A stretch of 20,208 bases of DNA from CAZGAH01 sp964523295 (GTDB lineage: Bacteria > Desulfobacterota > Desulfovibrionia > Desulfovibrionales > Desulfovibrionaceae). The position numbers and the translations under genes are program-made. Below, piece by piece: positions 7,404-14,700 of the stretch. The notes under the pieces were generated by a model. The model had not been told where the DNA came from. It ran no database searches and worked only from the letters and a program-made list of their open reading frames with translations. Position 1 is the stretch's first letter. Every line of letters starts with the position of its first letter. The stretch is from contig CAZGAH010000081.1 in assembly GCA_964523295.1 (NCBI GenBank), forward strand, positions 1 through 20,208, read 5' to 3'.

Positions 7404-8702
7404 TCAGAACAGTCGGTTGTCCACCACGCGCCTGGTTTTGCCCTGGCTGCGCTCCAGGGTCATTTTTTCCACCAGCCTGACCTCGAACGAAACGCCCAGC
7501 GGGGAGCTGAGCCGCTTCTTGATCCGGGCGATGAGATCCTGGCTCTTGCCAAGCTGGTCGAACAGCAGCGCTTCGGAGACTTCCACATGCACAGTGGCCC
7601 GGTCCAGATTGGCCACCCGGTCGAGCACGATCTGGTAGTGCGGCTCGATCCCTTCGATGCGCAACAGCTCCTCTTCGACCTGCGAGGGAAAGACATTGAC
7701 GCCTTTGATGATGAGCATGTCGTCGGAGCGGCCGAGAACGCGGCTGATGCGGGTCAGGGTCCGGCCGCAGGGACAGTCGCCTTCGAGTTTGCGGGTGAGG
7801 TCGCCGGTGCGCATGCGGATGATCGGAAAGGCCTCTTTGGTGAGCGTGGTCACGACGAGTTCGCCGACTCTGCCGTCGGGCAGCGGTTCGGCGGTCTCCG
7901 GGTCGATGATTTCCACAAGAAAAGCGTCTTCGTTGACGTGCAGGCCGTTGCGTTCGAGGCATTCGCCGGCCACGCCGGGTCCCATGATCTCACTGATGCC
8001 GTAATTGTCGGTGGCCACGATATTCAGCCGGGCCTGGATCTCCGTGCGCATGGCCTCGGACCAGACCTCCGCGCCGAACAGCCCGTATTTGAGGCTCAGC
8101 GAACCGGCGCCGATCCCCAGCCCGGCCATGGTATCGGCCAGGTGCAGGGCGTAGCTGGGCGTACAGGCCAGGGCCGTGGTGCGGTAATCCTGCATGATGC
8201 GGATCTGGCGTTCGGCGTTGCCGCTGGAGCTGGGGATAACCGAGGCGCCGATACGCTCGGCGCCGTAGTGCAGGCCGAACCCGCCGGTGAACAGACCGTA
8301 GCTGAAGAGAATCTGGAGCACGTCGTCGCGGGTCAGCCCGCCGGCGCAGAGCACGCGCGCGGCAAGCTCGGACCACTTCTTGATGTCGTTGCGCGTGTAG
8401 CCGACGACCACGGGCCTGCCGGTTGTGCCGGACGAGGAGTGCAGCCGGACGACCTCCCGCAGCGGAACGGCGAAAAGGCCGTAGGGGTAGTTGTCGCGGA
8501 TGTCGGCTTTGGTGGTGAAGGGCAGCTTGCGCAGGTCGTCAAGGGAGAGAAAATCATCGGGCTCGATGTCGAGTTCTTCGAATTTGCGCCGGTAGAACGG
8601 CACATTCCGGGCCACCCGCGTCAGCGTGGACTGGAGCCGCTCCAGTTGCAACTGGCGGAGTTCCTTGCGGCTCATGCATTCGACGTCTTTTTCCCAGATC
8701 AT
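7404..8702 (-). CDS. paaK: Phenylacetate--CoA ligase family protein
   Basis: A 432-aa cytosolic AMP-forming acyl-CoA synthetase of the PaaK type, which activates phenylacetate or a related aryl acid with ATP and CoA. It shows the P-loop SSSGTTGRP (89-97), YGISE (234-238), RTGDL with Asp301, a CPCGR element (310-314) common in this family, and the C-terminal lid beginning at GRSDDMLIIKGVNVFPSQ (about 324-341). Length is typical. ATG 8702 has GGGAGG with about 7-nt spacing. It lies 21 bp after the sensor-kinase gene and downstream of livHMGF. In anaerobes, PaaK next to Liv-type transporters is a recurrent pattern linked to aromatic amino acid breakdown products. The exact acid is not determinable. 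Confidence 0.95.
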   Translation of the reverse strand: MIWEKDVECMSRKELRQLQLERLQSTLTRVARNVPFYRRKFEELDIEPDDFLSLDDLRKLPFTTKADIRDNYPYGLFAVPLREVVRLHSSSGTTGRPVVVGYTRNDIKKWSELAARVLCAGGLTRDDVLQILFSYGLFTGGFGLHYGAERIGASVIPSSSGNAERQIRIMQDYRTTALACTPSYALHLADTMAGLGIGAGSLSLKYGLFGAEVWSEAMRTEIQARLNIVATDNYGISEIMGPGVAGECLERNGLHVNEDAFLVEIIDPETAEPLPDGRVGELVVTTLTKEAFPIIRMRTGDLTRKLEGDCPCGRTLTRISRVLGRSDDMLIIKGVNVFPSQVEEELLRIEGIEPHYQIVLDRVANLDRATVHVEVSEALLFDQLGKSQDLIARIKKRLSSPLGVSFEVRLVEKMTLERSQGKTRRVVDNRLF

Positions 8703-8723
8703 CGTGCGCCTCCCGTTGCTGCG

Positions 8724-10217
8724 TCAGACGACATCCTCGTAATAGCCCGCGGCCACGTCGGCCCTGTCCAGGAGCGGCAACAGCAGCTCGACGACGACGC
8801 CGGGGGCGCCTTCGCGATTGGCGAGTCGGCAACTGCCTCCGACGTTCCAGACCAGCGTCGCCACCATAGACAGTCCCAGGCCCATGCCCGCGACTTCGTA
8901 GGTTACGTCTTTTTCACCTTGATAATAGGGCGACCAGACCTTGGTGAGCTGGTCCGGCGTCAGGGTGCGACCGTTGTCGATCATTTTCAACGAAAGGCGG
9001 TTCTCTTTGACCTGACCAAGCTCGATGGTCACCTCCGGCGCCTGGAGGGGATGAAACTTTTTGGAATTTTCCAGCAGGTTCCAGAGGATCAGCTCCATTG
9101 AGCGCGCCGGGAGGTTGCTCCGACGCCGGGCAAAGGGTTCCAGACCCAGGATGCGTACCGGCTCCAGGCCGAGCTGATCGCCGATGTTTCCGGCCAGTCC
9201 GGGCAGGTCGGCCAGTTTGAAGCCCTGGCCGGCGTCGCTGATCCCCGGGGCTTCGAGGTATTCGAGAATGTCTTCAATTTCGCTGTTGAGCCGCCTGGCG
9301 CTGTCCAGTGCCAGCGCGGCCATCTGCGCAATGTCCTCGCTGGACATGCTGGCCGCGGATTCGCTGAGCAGCTCGGCGGGCATCAGTATCCCGCTCATGG
9401 GCGTGCGCAACTTGTGGGAGACCATGGACTGGAACGCCCAGGTGTCGCAGCGATTGCCCAGTTGCTCGGTCACATCGCGCAGCCGCAGCAGCGTGCTTTC
9501 TCCCTTGGTCTCGGGCTGGAGCAGGTTGACGTTCAGCCAGCAGGAACGGGCTTGCGGCGTTTCCGGCCGCACCAGATAGCGTGGGGGCGTCTGCCCCGCC
9601 GAAAGACTGGCCGGCCAGCCTTCCCACGCGTTTTCGGGTTCGCGGTTGTACAGCCGCCCCGCCAGAGCGAGGAACCTGCCCTCGATCCGCTCCGCGGCGT
9701 CCGTGGGCAGTCCGAGCAACAGTCTGGCCTTGGGGTTGGCGTACAGGATCTCGTCCGCGTCGTTGAGCAGCAGATAGCCGTCGTCGGCTTCGCGCACGGC
9801 AAGCTCGAAGCGCTCGCGCTCGGCATGAAGACGCCGGAACCGGTTGAGACGGGTGATGGTGCGGATGCGCAGCACCATCTCGGCGACGTCGAACGGCTTG
9901 GTGAGCAGGTCATCGGCGCCGGACTTGATGCCGCGCAGCCTGGATTCCCGGTCGTCCAGGCTGGTGAGCAGGATCACCGGCACGTCGGCCAGGACCGGAT
10001 CGGCCCGCAATCGCTCGCAGACGTCGAACCCGGAGAGCCCGGGCATGACGACGTCGAGCAGAATGAGGTCCGGCTTGAAGCTGCTTGCCAGGGCCAGGCC
10101 CTGAACGCCGTCGGAGGCGAAGGCCAGCTCGTAGTTCTCCTTGAGGATGTCGTTGAGGAGTTTGGCCGCGGCGCTGGAATCGTCGATGATCAGAATTCTG
10201 CTCGCTGCGTGTACCAT
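8724..10217 (-). CDS. Soluble hybrid receiver-PAS-histidine kinase
   Basis: A 497-aa two-component protein with no membrane segments, so it acts in the cytoplasm. Domain order is: receiver (about 6-122; acidic pair Asp12/Asp13, phosphoacceptor Asp55 in LILLDVVMPG, Thr85, Lys107 in TKPFD); PAS (about 134-252); phosphoacceptor helix with His268 in SHKLRTPM; and ATPase domain (N box with Asn384 in NLLENSKKFH, D414-N-G, G2 box GMGLGLS 444-450). The H box has Lys instead of the usual Glu/Asp after His, and the G1 motif reads DNGRT, lacking the second glycine. I recall similar variants in this receiver-first subfamily, so it is probably active. ATG 10217 has GGAG at about 8 nt. It sits between livF and paaK, suggesting it senses or controls this uptake/activation module. 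No DNA-binding output is present, so a partner is needed. Confidence 0.93.
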   Translation of the reverse strand: MVHAASRILIIDDSSAAAKLLNDILKENYELAFASDGVQGLALASSFKPDLILLDVVMPGLSGFDVCERLRADPVLADVPVILLTSLDDRESRLRGIKSGADDLLTKPFDVAEMVLRIRTITRLNRFRRLHAERERFELAVREADDGYLLLNDADEILYANPKARLLLGLPTDAAERIEGRFLALAGRLYNREPENAWEGWPASLSAGQTPPRYLVRPETPQARSCWLNVNLLQPETKGESTLLRLRDVTEQLGNRCDTWAFQSMVSHKLRTPMSGILMPAELLSESAASMSSEDIAQMAALALDSARRLNSEIEDILEYLEAPGISDAGQGFKLADLPGLAGNIGDQLGLEPVRILGLEPFARRRSNLPARSMELILWNLLENSKKFHPLQAPEVTIELGQVKENRLSLKMIDNGRTLTPDQLTKVWSPYYQGEKDVTYEVAGMGLGLSMVATLVWNVGGSCRLANREGAPGVVVELLLPLLDRADVAAGYYEDVV

Positions 10218-10232
10218 GGTCTTTCTCCGTGT

Positions 10233-10260
10233 CCGGGAGGCGGGGATAACGCCTTCCCGG
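10233..10260 (-). terminator. Imperfect hairpin between livF and the kinase gene
   Basis: Arms 10233-10242 and 10250-10260 pair with a single-base bulge in the 62-bp gap, just before the kinase ribosome binding site. There is no U-tract. It could attenuate read-through from the transporter genes into the kinase gene, or mark an mRNA processing site. Confidence 0.3.
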
Positions 10261-10279
10261 TGTCATCCGGCAGGCTGGC

Positions 10280-11017
10280 TCAGGCGCCGGGCTCGCGTCC
10301 CAGATAGGCGCGCTGGACGTCGCGGTTGGCCAGCAGTTCCTCGGCCGGGCCCTCCAGGATGATGCGTCCGGTCTCCAGAACATAGCCCCGGTCGGCAATG
10401 CGCAAGGCGCTCCTGGCATTCTGCTCCACGAGCAGTACCGTCAGGCCGTAGGTTTTGCGTAACGCCACAATGTGACGAAAAATCTCCTTGATGATCGTGG
10501 GCGCAAGCCCCATGCCGGGCTCGTCGAGCAACAGCAGCCTGGGCCGGGCCATCAGCGCGCGGGCTATGGCCAGCATCTGCTGTTCGCCTCCGGACAGCGT
10601 GCCAGCGTACTGCCGGCTGCGTTGGGCAAGCACGGGGAACATGGCGTACATCTGCTCCATGTCCGCGGCGACAGCCTGCTGGCTGGCGCGATTGAACGGG
10701 GCGTAGCGTTTGTAGGCGCCCAGGATGAGGTTGTCTTCGACGGTCATCGGCCCGAAAACCAGTCGTCCCTCCGGAACGTGCGAGATGCCCAGACTCACGA
10801 TCCGATCCGGAGCGACCCGGGAAATGTCCTGCTCGTCGTAGAGCACCGAGCCCTGGGCCGGCCGGATGAGACCCGAAATCGTGGTCAGCAGGGTTGTCTT
10901 GCCGGCGCCGTTCCCGCCGATCAGGGCCACGATTTCTCCAGCACGCACGTGCAGTGACACCCGCTTGATGGCGTGGATCCGCCCGTAGAACACGTCGACG
11001 TTCGTGAGCGTCAGCAT
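10280..11017 (-). CDS. livF: Branched-chain amino acid-type ABC transporter ATP-binding protein LivF
   Basis: One of two cytoplasmic ATPases that power a HAAT-family (Liv-type) importer. The 245-aa protein has Walker A GGNGAGKTT (34-42), signature LSGGEQQ (141-147) and Walker B LLLLDEP (161-167). The passage SHVPEGRLVFGPMTVEDNL is typical of LivF. Its ATG shares one base with the livG stop (TGATG), so translation is coupled. It is the last transporter gene before the sensor kinase. Ligand specificity comes from a missing binding protein, so leucine/isoleucine/valine transport is not assured. Confidence 0.95.
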   Translation of the reverse strand: MLTLTNVDVFYGRIHAIKRVSLHVRAGEIVALIGGNGAGKTTLLTTISGLIRPAQGSVLYDEQDISRVAPDRIVSLGISHVPEGRLVFGPMTVEDNLILGAYKRYAPFNRASQQAVAADMEQMYAMFPVLAQRSRQYAGTLSGGEQQMLAIARALMARPRLLLLDEPGMGLAPTIIKEIFRHIVALRKTYGLTVLLVEQNARSALRIADRGYVLETGRIILEGPAEELLANRDVQRAYLGREPGA

Positions 11018-11814
11018 CAGCTCTCATCCTCGCTCCGGTCATCGTCGTCGCCCAGGTAGGCGGCGATGACCGCCGGATCGTTCTGCACCTGCTGCGGCGT
11101 GCCCCGCGTGAGTTCCTGCCCGAAATGCAGGACCGTGATCGCGTCGCTGATGCTCATGACCAGATCCATGTCATGTTCCACCAGGACGACGGTGATGCCC
11201 AGTTCATCGCGCACGCGGTGGATGAGCCGGCCCAGGGCACGCGTTTCCTTCATGTTCAGGCCGGCTGCCGGCTCGTCGAGCAGCAGCAGCTCCGGCTCGG
11301 AGGCCACGGCCCGGGCCAGCTCCAGCAGCCGTTGGTTGCCGAAGGCCAGCTCCGCAGCCGACATTTCGGCCAGTGCCGCCAGTCCGACGAAATCGAGTTT
11401 GCGCAGGGCCTGCTTCCGGCACTCGCGCTCGCCGCGGAAAAAACGCGGGGTTTTGACAATGGCGTCGAGCACGGAATACCGGACGCGGCGATGGCCGCCG
11501 GTCATCACGTTCTCCAGCACGCTCATGTTGGAGAAGATTTCCAGATTCTGAAAGGTGCGGACAACGCCGGCCTTGCCGCGCGCGTGGGGAGGAAGGCGGG
11601 TGATGTCCTGGCCCTTGAACACGATCCGGCCGGACGCCAGCGGCACCAGCCCGGTTATGGCGTTGAGCAGGGTCGTCTTGCCGGCGCCGTTGGGACCGAT
11701 CAGCGTGGTGATGGTCCCGGACTGCACCTGAAAATCCACATCGCTCAGGGCCTGGACACCGCCGAAGCGCACGGAAAGGCCCGTACACGCGAGCACGGCC
11801 TGCTCAGGGCGCAT
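11017..11814 (-). CDS. livG: Branched-chain amino acid-type ABC transporter ATP-binding protein LivG
   Basis: Second ATPase of the Liv-type importer (265 aa). Walker A is GPNGAGKTT (40-48), Walker B is LLLLDEP (176-182), and VRTFQNLEIFSNMSVLENV (85-103) is characteristic of LivG. The signature motif reads LAFGNQR (156-162), a Liv-like variant of LSGGQ. The C-terminus is acidic (DDDDRSEDES). ATG 11814 overlaps the 3' end of livM by 11 nt and ends 1 nt into livF, consistent with one transcript. It partners LivF beneath the LivH/LivM membrane pair. Confidence 0.95.
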   Translation of the reverse strand: MRPEQAVLACTGLSVRFGGVQALSDVDFQVQSGTITTLIGPNGAGKTTLLNAITGLVPLASGRIVFKGQDITRLPPHARGKAGVVRTFQNLEIFSNMSVLENVMTGGHRRVRYSVLDAIVKTPRFFRGERECRKQALRKLDFVGLAALAEMSAAELAFGNQRLLELARAVASEPELLLLDEPAAGLNMKETRALGRLIHRVRDELGITVVLVEHDMDLVMSISDAITVLHFGQELTRGTPQQVQNDPAVIAAYLGDDDDRSEDES

Positions 11815-12787
11815 GCGTGCCCCCGCCTTTGCGCCCGGGCAGCCGGGCCGCCACCAGACGCCAGACTCTGGCGCCGCCGCCGACCAGACCCTCCGGCATG
11901 AACATCATGCCCACGACCAGAATGGCCCCGAAGATGAGCACCTCGAACTTTTCGAACACCTGCAGAAATTGCGGCAGAACGGTCAGAAAAAATGCTCCGG
12001 CCACCGCGCCCCACAGGCTCGACATGCCGCCCAGCACGACCATGGTGATCAGTCCCACCGAGAACATGAAGCTGAACGACGTCGGGGCCACGAAGGTCAG
12101 GTAATGGGCGTAAAGCACGCCGGCTATGGCCGCGAACACGGCCGAAAGCACGAACACGAGCAGCTTGTACTTGGCGATGTCTATGCCTGCCACCTGCGCG
12201 GCCTTTTCGCTGGTATGAATTGCCCGCAAGGCCCGGCCCACGCGCGAATGGATCAGATTGAGCGAGACGAGAACGACCAGCGCCAGGACAGTGGCGATGA
12301 GGTAATAATAGGAGAGATCGGACTGGAAGAGGTACCCGAAGAGCTTGAGCCGCGGGATTCCGGTGAATCCGGAGGGGCCGCCGGTGAGCTCGACCGTTTC
12401 GTTGAAGACGATGTAGACGATCACCCCGAAGCCGAGCGTGGCCATGGCCAGATAGTGCCCGGAGAGCTTGAGGGTGGGGATGCCGATCAGAAAGGCGATG
12501 AGCGCCGTGACGCTGATCGCCAGCAACAGGCTCGCCTCCATGGGCCAGCCCCAGGTCGTCGAGGCCATTGCGCTCAGATACGCCGACAGACCGTAAAAGG
12601 CGGCGTGCCCGAGCGATATCTGCCCGGCATAGCCCAGCAGCAGGCTCAGCCCGGCAACGATGATCGCGTTGATCCCGGACAGGATCAGCACCGTCAGGTA
12701 GTACTCGTTGGTCAGCAGATGCGGCGCCAGCAGCAGCAGCCCGAGAAAAATTCCCGTCTGGCTCAGGGTTCTGGATACGTCGCTCAC
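11804..12787 (-). CDS. livM: Branched-chain amino acid-type ABC transporter permease LivM
   Basis: Inner-membrane permease of the Liv-type importer (327 aa), with about eight to ten hydrophobic segments. Family signatures include GYAGQISLGHAAFYGLSAY (about 52-70), GGPSGFTGIP, and the cytoplasmic loop SRVGRALRAIHTSEKAAQVAG that contacts the ATPases. The start is GTG, one base after the livH TAG stop, so it probably relies on coupling with livH; no strong ribosome binding site is seen. It overlaps livG by 11 nt at its end. Confidence 0.94.
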   Translation of the reverse strand: MSDVSRTLSQTGIFLGLLLLAPHLLTNEYYLTVLILSGINAIIVAGLSLLLGYAGQISLGHAAFYGLSAYLSAMASTTWGWPMEASLLLAISVTALIAFLIGIPTLKLSGHYLAMATLGFGVIVYIVFNETVELTGGPSGFTGIPRLKLFGYLFQSDLSYYYLIATVLALVVLVSLNLIHSRVGRALRAIHTSEKAAQVAGIDIAKYKLLVFVLSAVFAAIAGVLYAHYLTFVAPTSFSFMFSVGLITMVVLGGMSSLWGAVAGAFFLTVLPQFLQVFEKFEVLIFGAILVVGMMFMPEGLVGGGARVWRLVAARLPGRKGGGTHAP

Positions 12788-12788
12788 G

Positions 12789-13670
12789 CTATACCCGTTT
12801 GATGGCTGCCCGGCCGAACAGGCCCGACGGTTTGACGAACAGCAGCAGGAGCAGGATGACGAAGGCGAAGGCGTCCTTGTAGGCCGAGGAGATCAGGCCC
12901 GCGCCATAGGATTCGAGCACGCCGAGCATCAGGCCGCCGGCAGCGGCGCCAAAGGGGTTGCCCAGGCCGCCCAGGATACAGGCGGCAAAGCCCTTGAGGC
13001 CCAGCAGGATGCCCTTGTCGTACGAGGTCATGGTCAACGGGGTGAGAATGGCGCCGCCCATCGCGCCGACAAACGCGGAAATCATGAACGAGAACAGCAC
13101 CATGCGCTGAACGTTCACGCCGACCAGCAGCGCGGCCTTGCGATCCACGGCGCAGGCCTGCATGGCCTTGCCGTACACCGTCCGGGTGAAAAAGACCCGC
13201 AGCAGGAGCAGCAGCGCGAGCGTGATGCCCAGAATCCACAGGCTTTGCGGCAGAAGCGTGGCCCCGAAGAGCGAGAGCGGAGCGTCGCCGGAAAAAGGCG
13301 GCAGGGCGAAGGTATCCTTGCCCCAGACCAGCATGGCCATGCCGCGGATGACAATGGACAGCCCGATGGTGATGATGATCAGCTGGATGACGCTGGCGTT
13401 GCGTACGGGCCGGATGGTGAAGCGCTCGATAAGCCCGCCGACCATGACGGTGGCCAGGACCGCCGCGGCCATCGCCAGCGGCAGCGGCAGGTTGCAGGCG
13501 GTGAGAAAGAACACGCTGAACATCCCGCCGAGCATGACGAATTCGCCCTGGGCAAAATTGATGATGCCCGTGGTATTGAAAATGATCGTGAACCCCAGCC
13601 CGGTCAGCCCGTAGGTGCTGCCAATGGTCAGGCCGGAAATCAGATACTGCAGGTAACTCGATAAAACCAT
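12789..13670 (-). CDS. livH: Branched-chain amino acid-type ABC transporter permease LivH
   Basis: First gene of the transporter set, a 293-aa inner-membrane permease. The N-terminal region with GSTYGLTGLGFTIIFNTTG and INFAQGEFVMLGG is diagnostic for LivH, and the loop FTRTVYGKAMQACAVDRKAA with LLVGVNV is the coupling region. ATG 13670 is preceded by GGGGAG at about 9 nt (and a second GGGAGG very close). A periplasmic binding protein gene usually accompanies livH, but none lies upstream here: the next gene is a small unknown protein 281 bp away. The binding subunit is therefore encoded elsewhere or shared. Confidence 0.95.
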   Translation of the reverse strand: MVLSSYLQYLISGLTIGSTYGLTGLGFTIIFNTTGIINFAQGEFVMLGGMFSVFFLTACNLPLPLAMAAAVLATVMVGGLIERFTIRPVRNASVIQLIIITIGLSIVIRGMAMLVWGKDTFALPPFSGDAPLSLFGATLLPQSLWILGITLALLLLLRVFFTRTVYGKAMQACAVDRKAALLVGVNVQRMVLFSFMISAFVGAMGGAILTPLTMTSYDKGILLGLKGFAACILGGLGNPFGAAAGGLMLGVLESYGAGLISSAYKDAFAFVILLLLLFVKPSGLFGRAAIKRV

Positions 13671-13718
13671 GCCTCCCGTCTCCCCGTCGGGTTTATCGAC
13701 AATCGTTCTGGTCCCGTG

Positions 13719-13747
13719 CTTGTGTGCTGAATGTCTGTTCTTGTCAA
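13719..13747 (-). promoter_or_regulatory. Possible promoter upstream of livH
   Basis: A perfect -35-like TTGACA lies on the minus strand at 13747-13742, about 70 bp before livH. The hexamer 17 nt downstream (CACAAG) is a poor -10, so an activator or an alternative site may be needed. This is suggestive only. Confidence 0.25.
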
Positions 13748-13828
13748 GGGCGTGGAGGAGCCTTGACTGGAGGGATTCGTTCGGCGTCGTTTGCTCCGGA
13801 TAGCGTTTCAGGAATATAACCGACAGCC

Positions 13829-13891
13829 CTGCCGGGAAAGCCCGGCAGACGACAACACGCCGGGCGCCCGATGCAGGCGGCCCGGCGTGTT
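13829..13891 (-). terminator. Two tandem GC-rich hairpins in the livH upstream gap
   Basis: The gap 13671-13951 holds two perfect inverted repeats. One has 12-bp arms (13854-13865 and 13880-13891, 14-nt loop). The other has 8-bp arms (13829-13836 and 13841-13848, AAAG loop). Both arms use the same GCCGGGC core. Read from the small minus-strand gene upstream, they follow its stop by about 60 bp and probably end its transcript, although the U-tract there is poor. On the plus strand the larger one is followed by TTT. Nothing else is recognisable in the gap apart from the TTGACA near 13742. Confidence 0.5.
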
Positions 13892-13951
13892 TTGACGAGG
13901 GGAACGTTGCGGATAGTATGACTCGAAGCAGGCCGTTTTTTCAGGTATCGG

Positions 13952-14365
13952 TCACTGCGACAGAGTCTTGCGTACGACGTTGTTCTTCTGGATCAGGTCG
14001 AGGATGACCAGCGCGACGCTCACCTCCTTGCGGTTCAAGACGGTCATTTCCTCCGCAAGGTAGGACTTGAGCAGGTCGCAGGTTTCCAGAAGCCGGGCGG
14101 CATGTTCTTCCCGATCCTTGAAATAGGCGTGCTCGATCAGACAGAGCAAATGATACTTCCATTCTTCGCAATAGTGGAAATGATAATCCAGTATCTCCCG
14201 AACCCGCAACACGCCATAAATGATGTCGGGAAAGTTGTTGTAGTTCCGGGTCCAGACGTCCGCGTCGGAGACACGGGGGATACGTCTGGGATGCTCGCCG
14301 ACATCCAGCTCCGTCTGCGACAGCCTGCGTTCGCGATATTCCTGTAATGCGATCACCTTCGACAT
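13952..14365 (-). CDS. Conserved-looking small protein of unknown function
   Basis: A 137-aa soluble protein I do not recognise. There is no signal peptide, membrane segment or known motif. The middle is His- and aromatic-rich: His62, His64, Cys66, His72, His79 and His88 in a predicted helical stretch (about 48-108). The spacing does not match a canonical hemerythrin pattern. The N-terminus (MSKVIALQEYRERRL) is basic, and the C-terminus is hydrophobic then polar. ATG 14365 has a consensus AGGAGGTG ribosome binding site with 7-nt spacing, which strongly supports a real and well-translated gene. It stands alone, divergent from the GH57 gene and separated from livH by hairpins. Function is unknown; a metal-binding or regulatory role is only a guess. 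Confidence 0.8.
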   Translation of the reverse strand: MSKVIALQEYRERRLSQTELDVGEHPRRIPRVSDADVWTRNYNNFPDIIYGVLRVREILDYHFHYCEEWKYHLLCLIEHAYFKDREEHAARLLETCDLLKSYLAEEMTVLNRKEVSVALVILDLIQKNNVVRKTLSQ

Positions 14366-14700
14366 GGCGATGCACCTCCTGTTTCAACGAGCGGCAGCGT
14401 TTCCAGGCCTCTCCCCGGCGGCGCCGCCGCTCTGTCACTCAAGTCACAAGTTGATTCGGTTGTTTTGAAAAAAACCTTAGTGCCCGGAAGCAATCTTTCC
14501 CGCAGATTCACCGCCCCTGCGTCCGGGCAGGCGAGGCCTGGGACAACACTGCGCTCTTCAGGCAGGTCAGGCCGTGCTTTCCGCTGCGCAGACCCTTCCA
14601 AGCCGGGAAAAATTCCGCTACGATTGAACGTGGCGACACCGCCATTCCACCGCAGGCTGCGAGTAACAGTCCACCGCAGGCTACGATCAAGGAGAACGCG
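14366..14700. other. Divergent intergenic region
   Basis: This 335-bp stretch separates the minus-strand small gene from the plus-strand GH57 gene and should hold both promoters, but I see no convincing -35/-10 pair. Visible elements are the small gene's ribosome binding site (14373-14380), a perfect 14-bp palindrome CGGCGGCGCCGCCG at 14416-14429 in its likely leader, an A/T-rich patch around 14448-14475, and a direct repeat next to the GH57 start. No coding region is supported. Confidence 0.5.
14646..14686 (+). repeat. 17-bp direct repeat just upstream of the GH57 gene
   Basis: TCCACCGCAGGCTGCGA (14646-14662) recurs as TCCACCGCAGGCTACGA (14670-14686) with one mismatch and a 24-bp period. 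The second copy ends 2 nt before the AAGGAG ribosome binding site (14689-14694). The position fits a regulator or translational-control site, or a small tandem duplication. Confidence 0.6.

Noticed and set aside
12708..13664. Long plus-strand frame opposite livH
   Set aside because: Product is Gln/Gly/Asp-rich low complexity; the minus strand carries unmistakable LivH motifs.
13952..14365. Hemerythrin-like metal protein
   Set aside because: His spacing does not fit the canonical hemerythrin ligand pattern, so the gene is left as unknown function.
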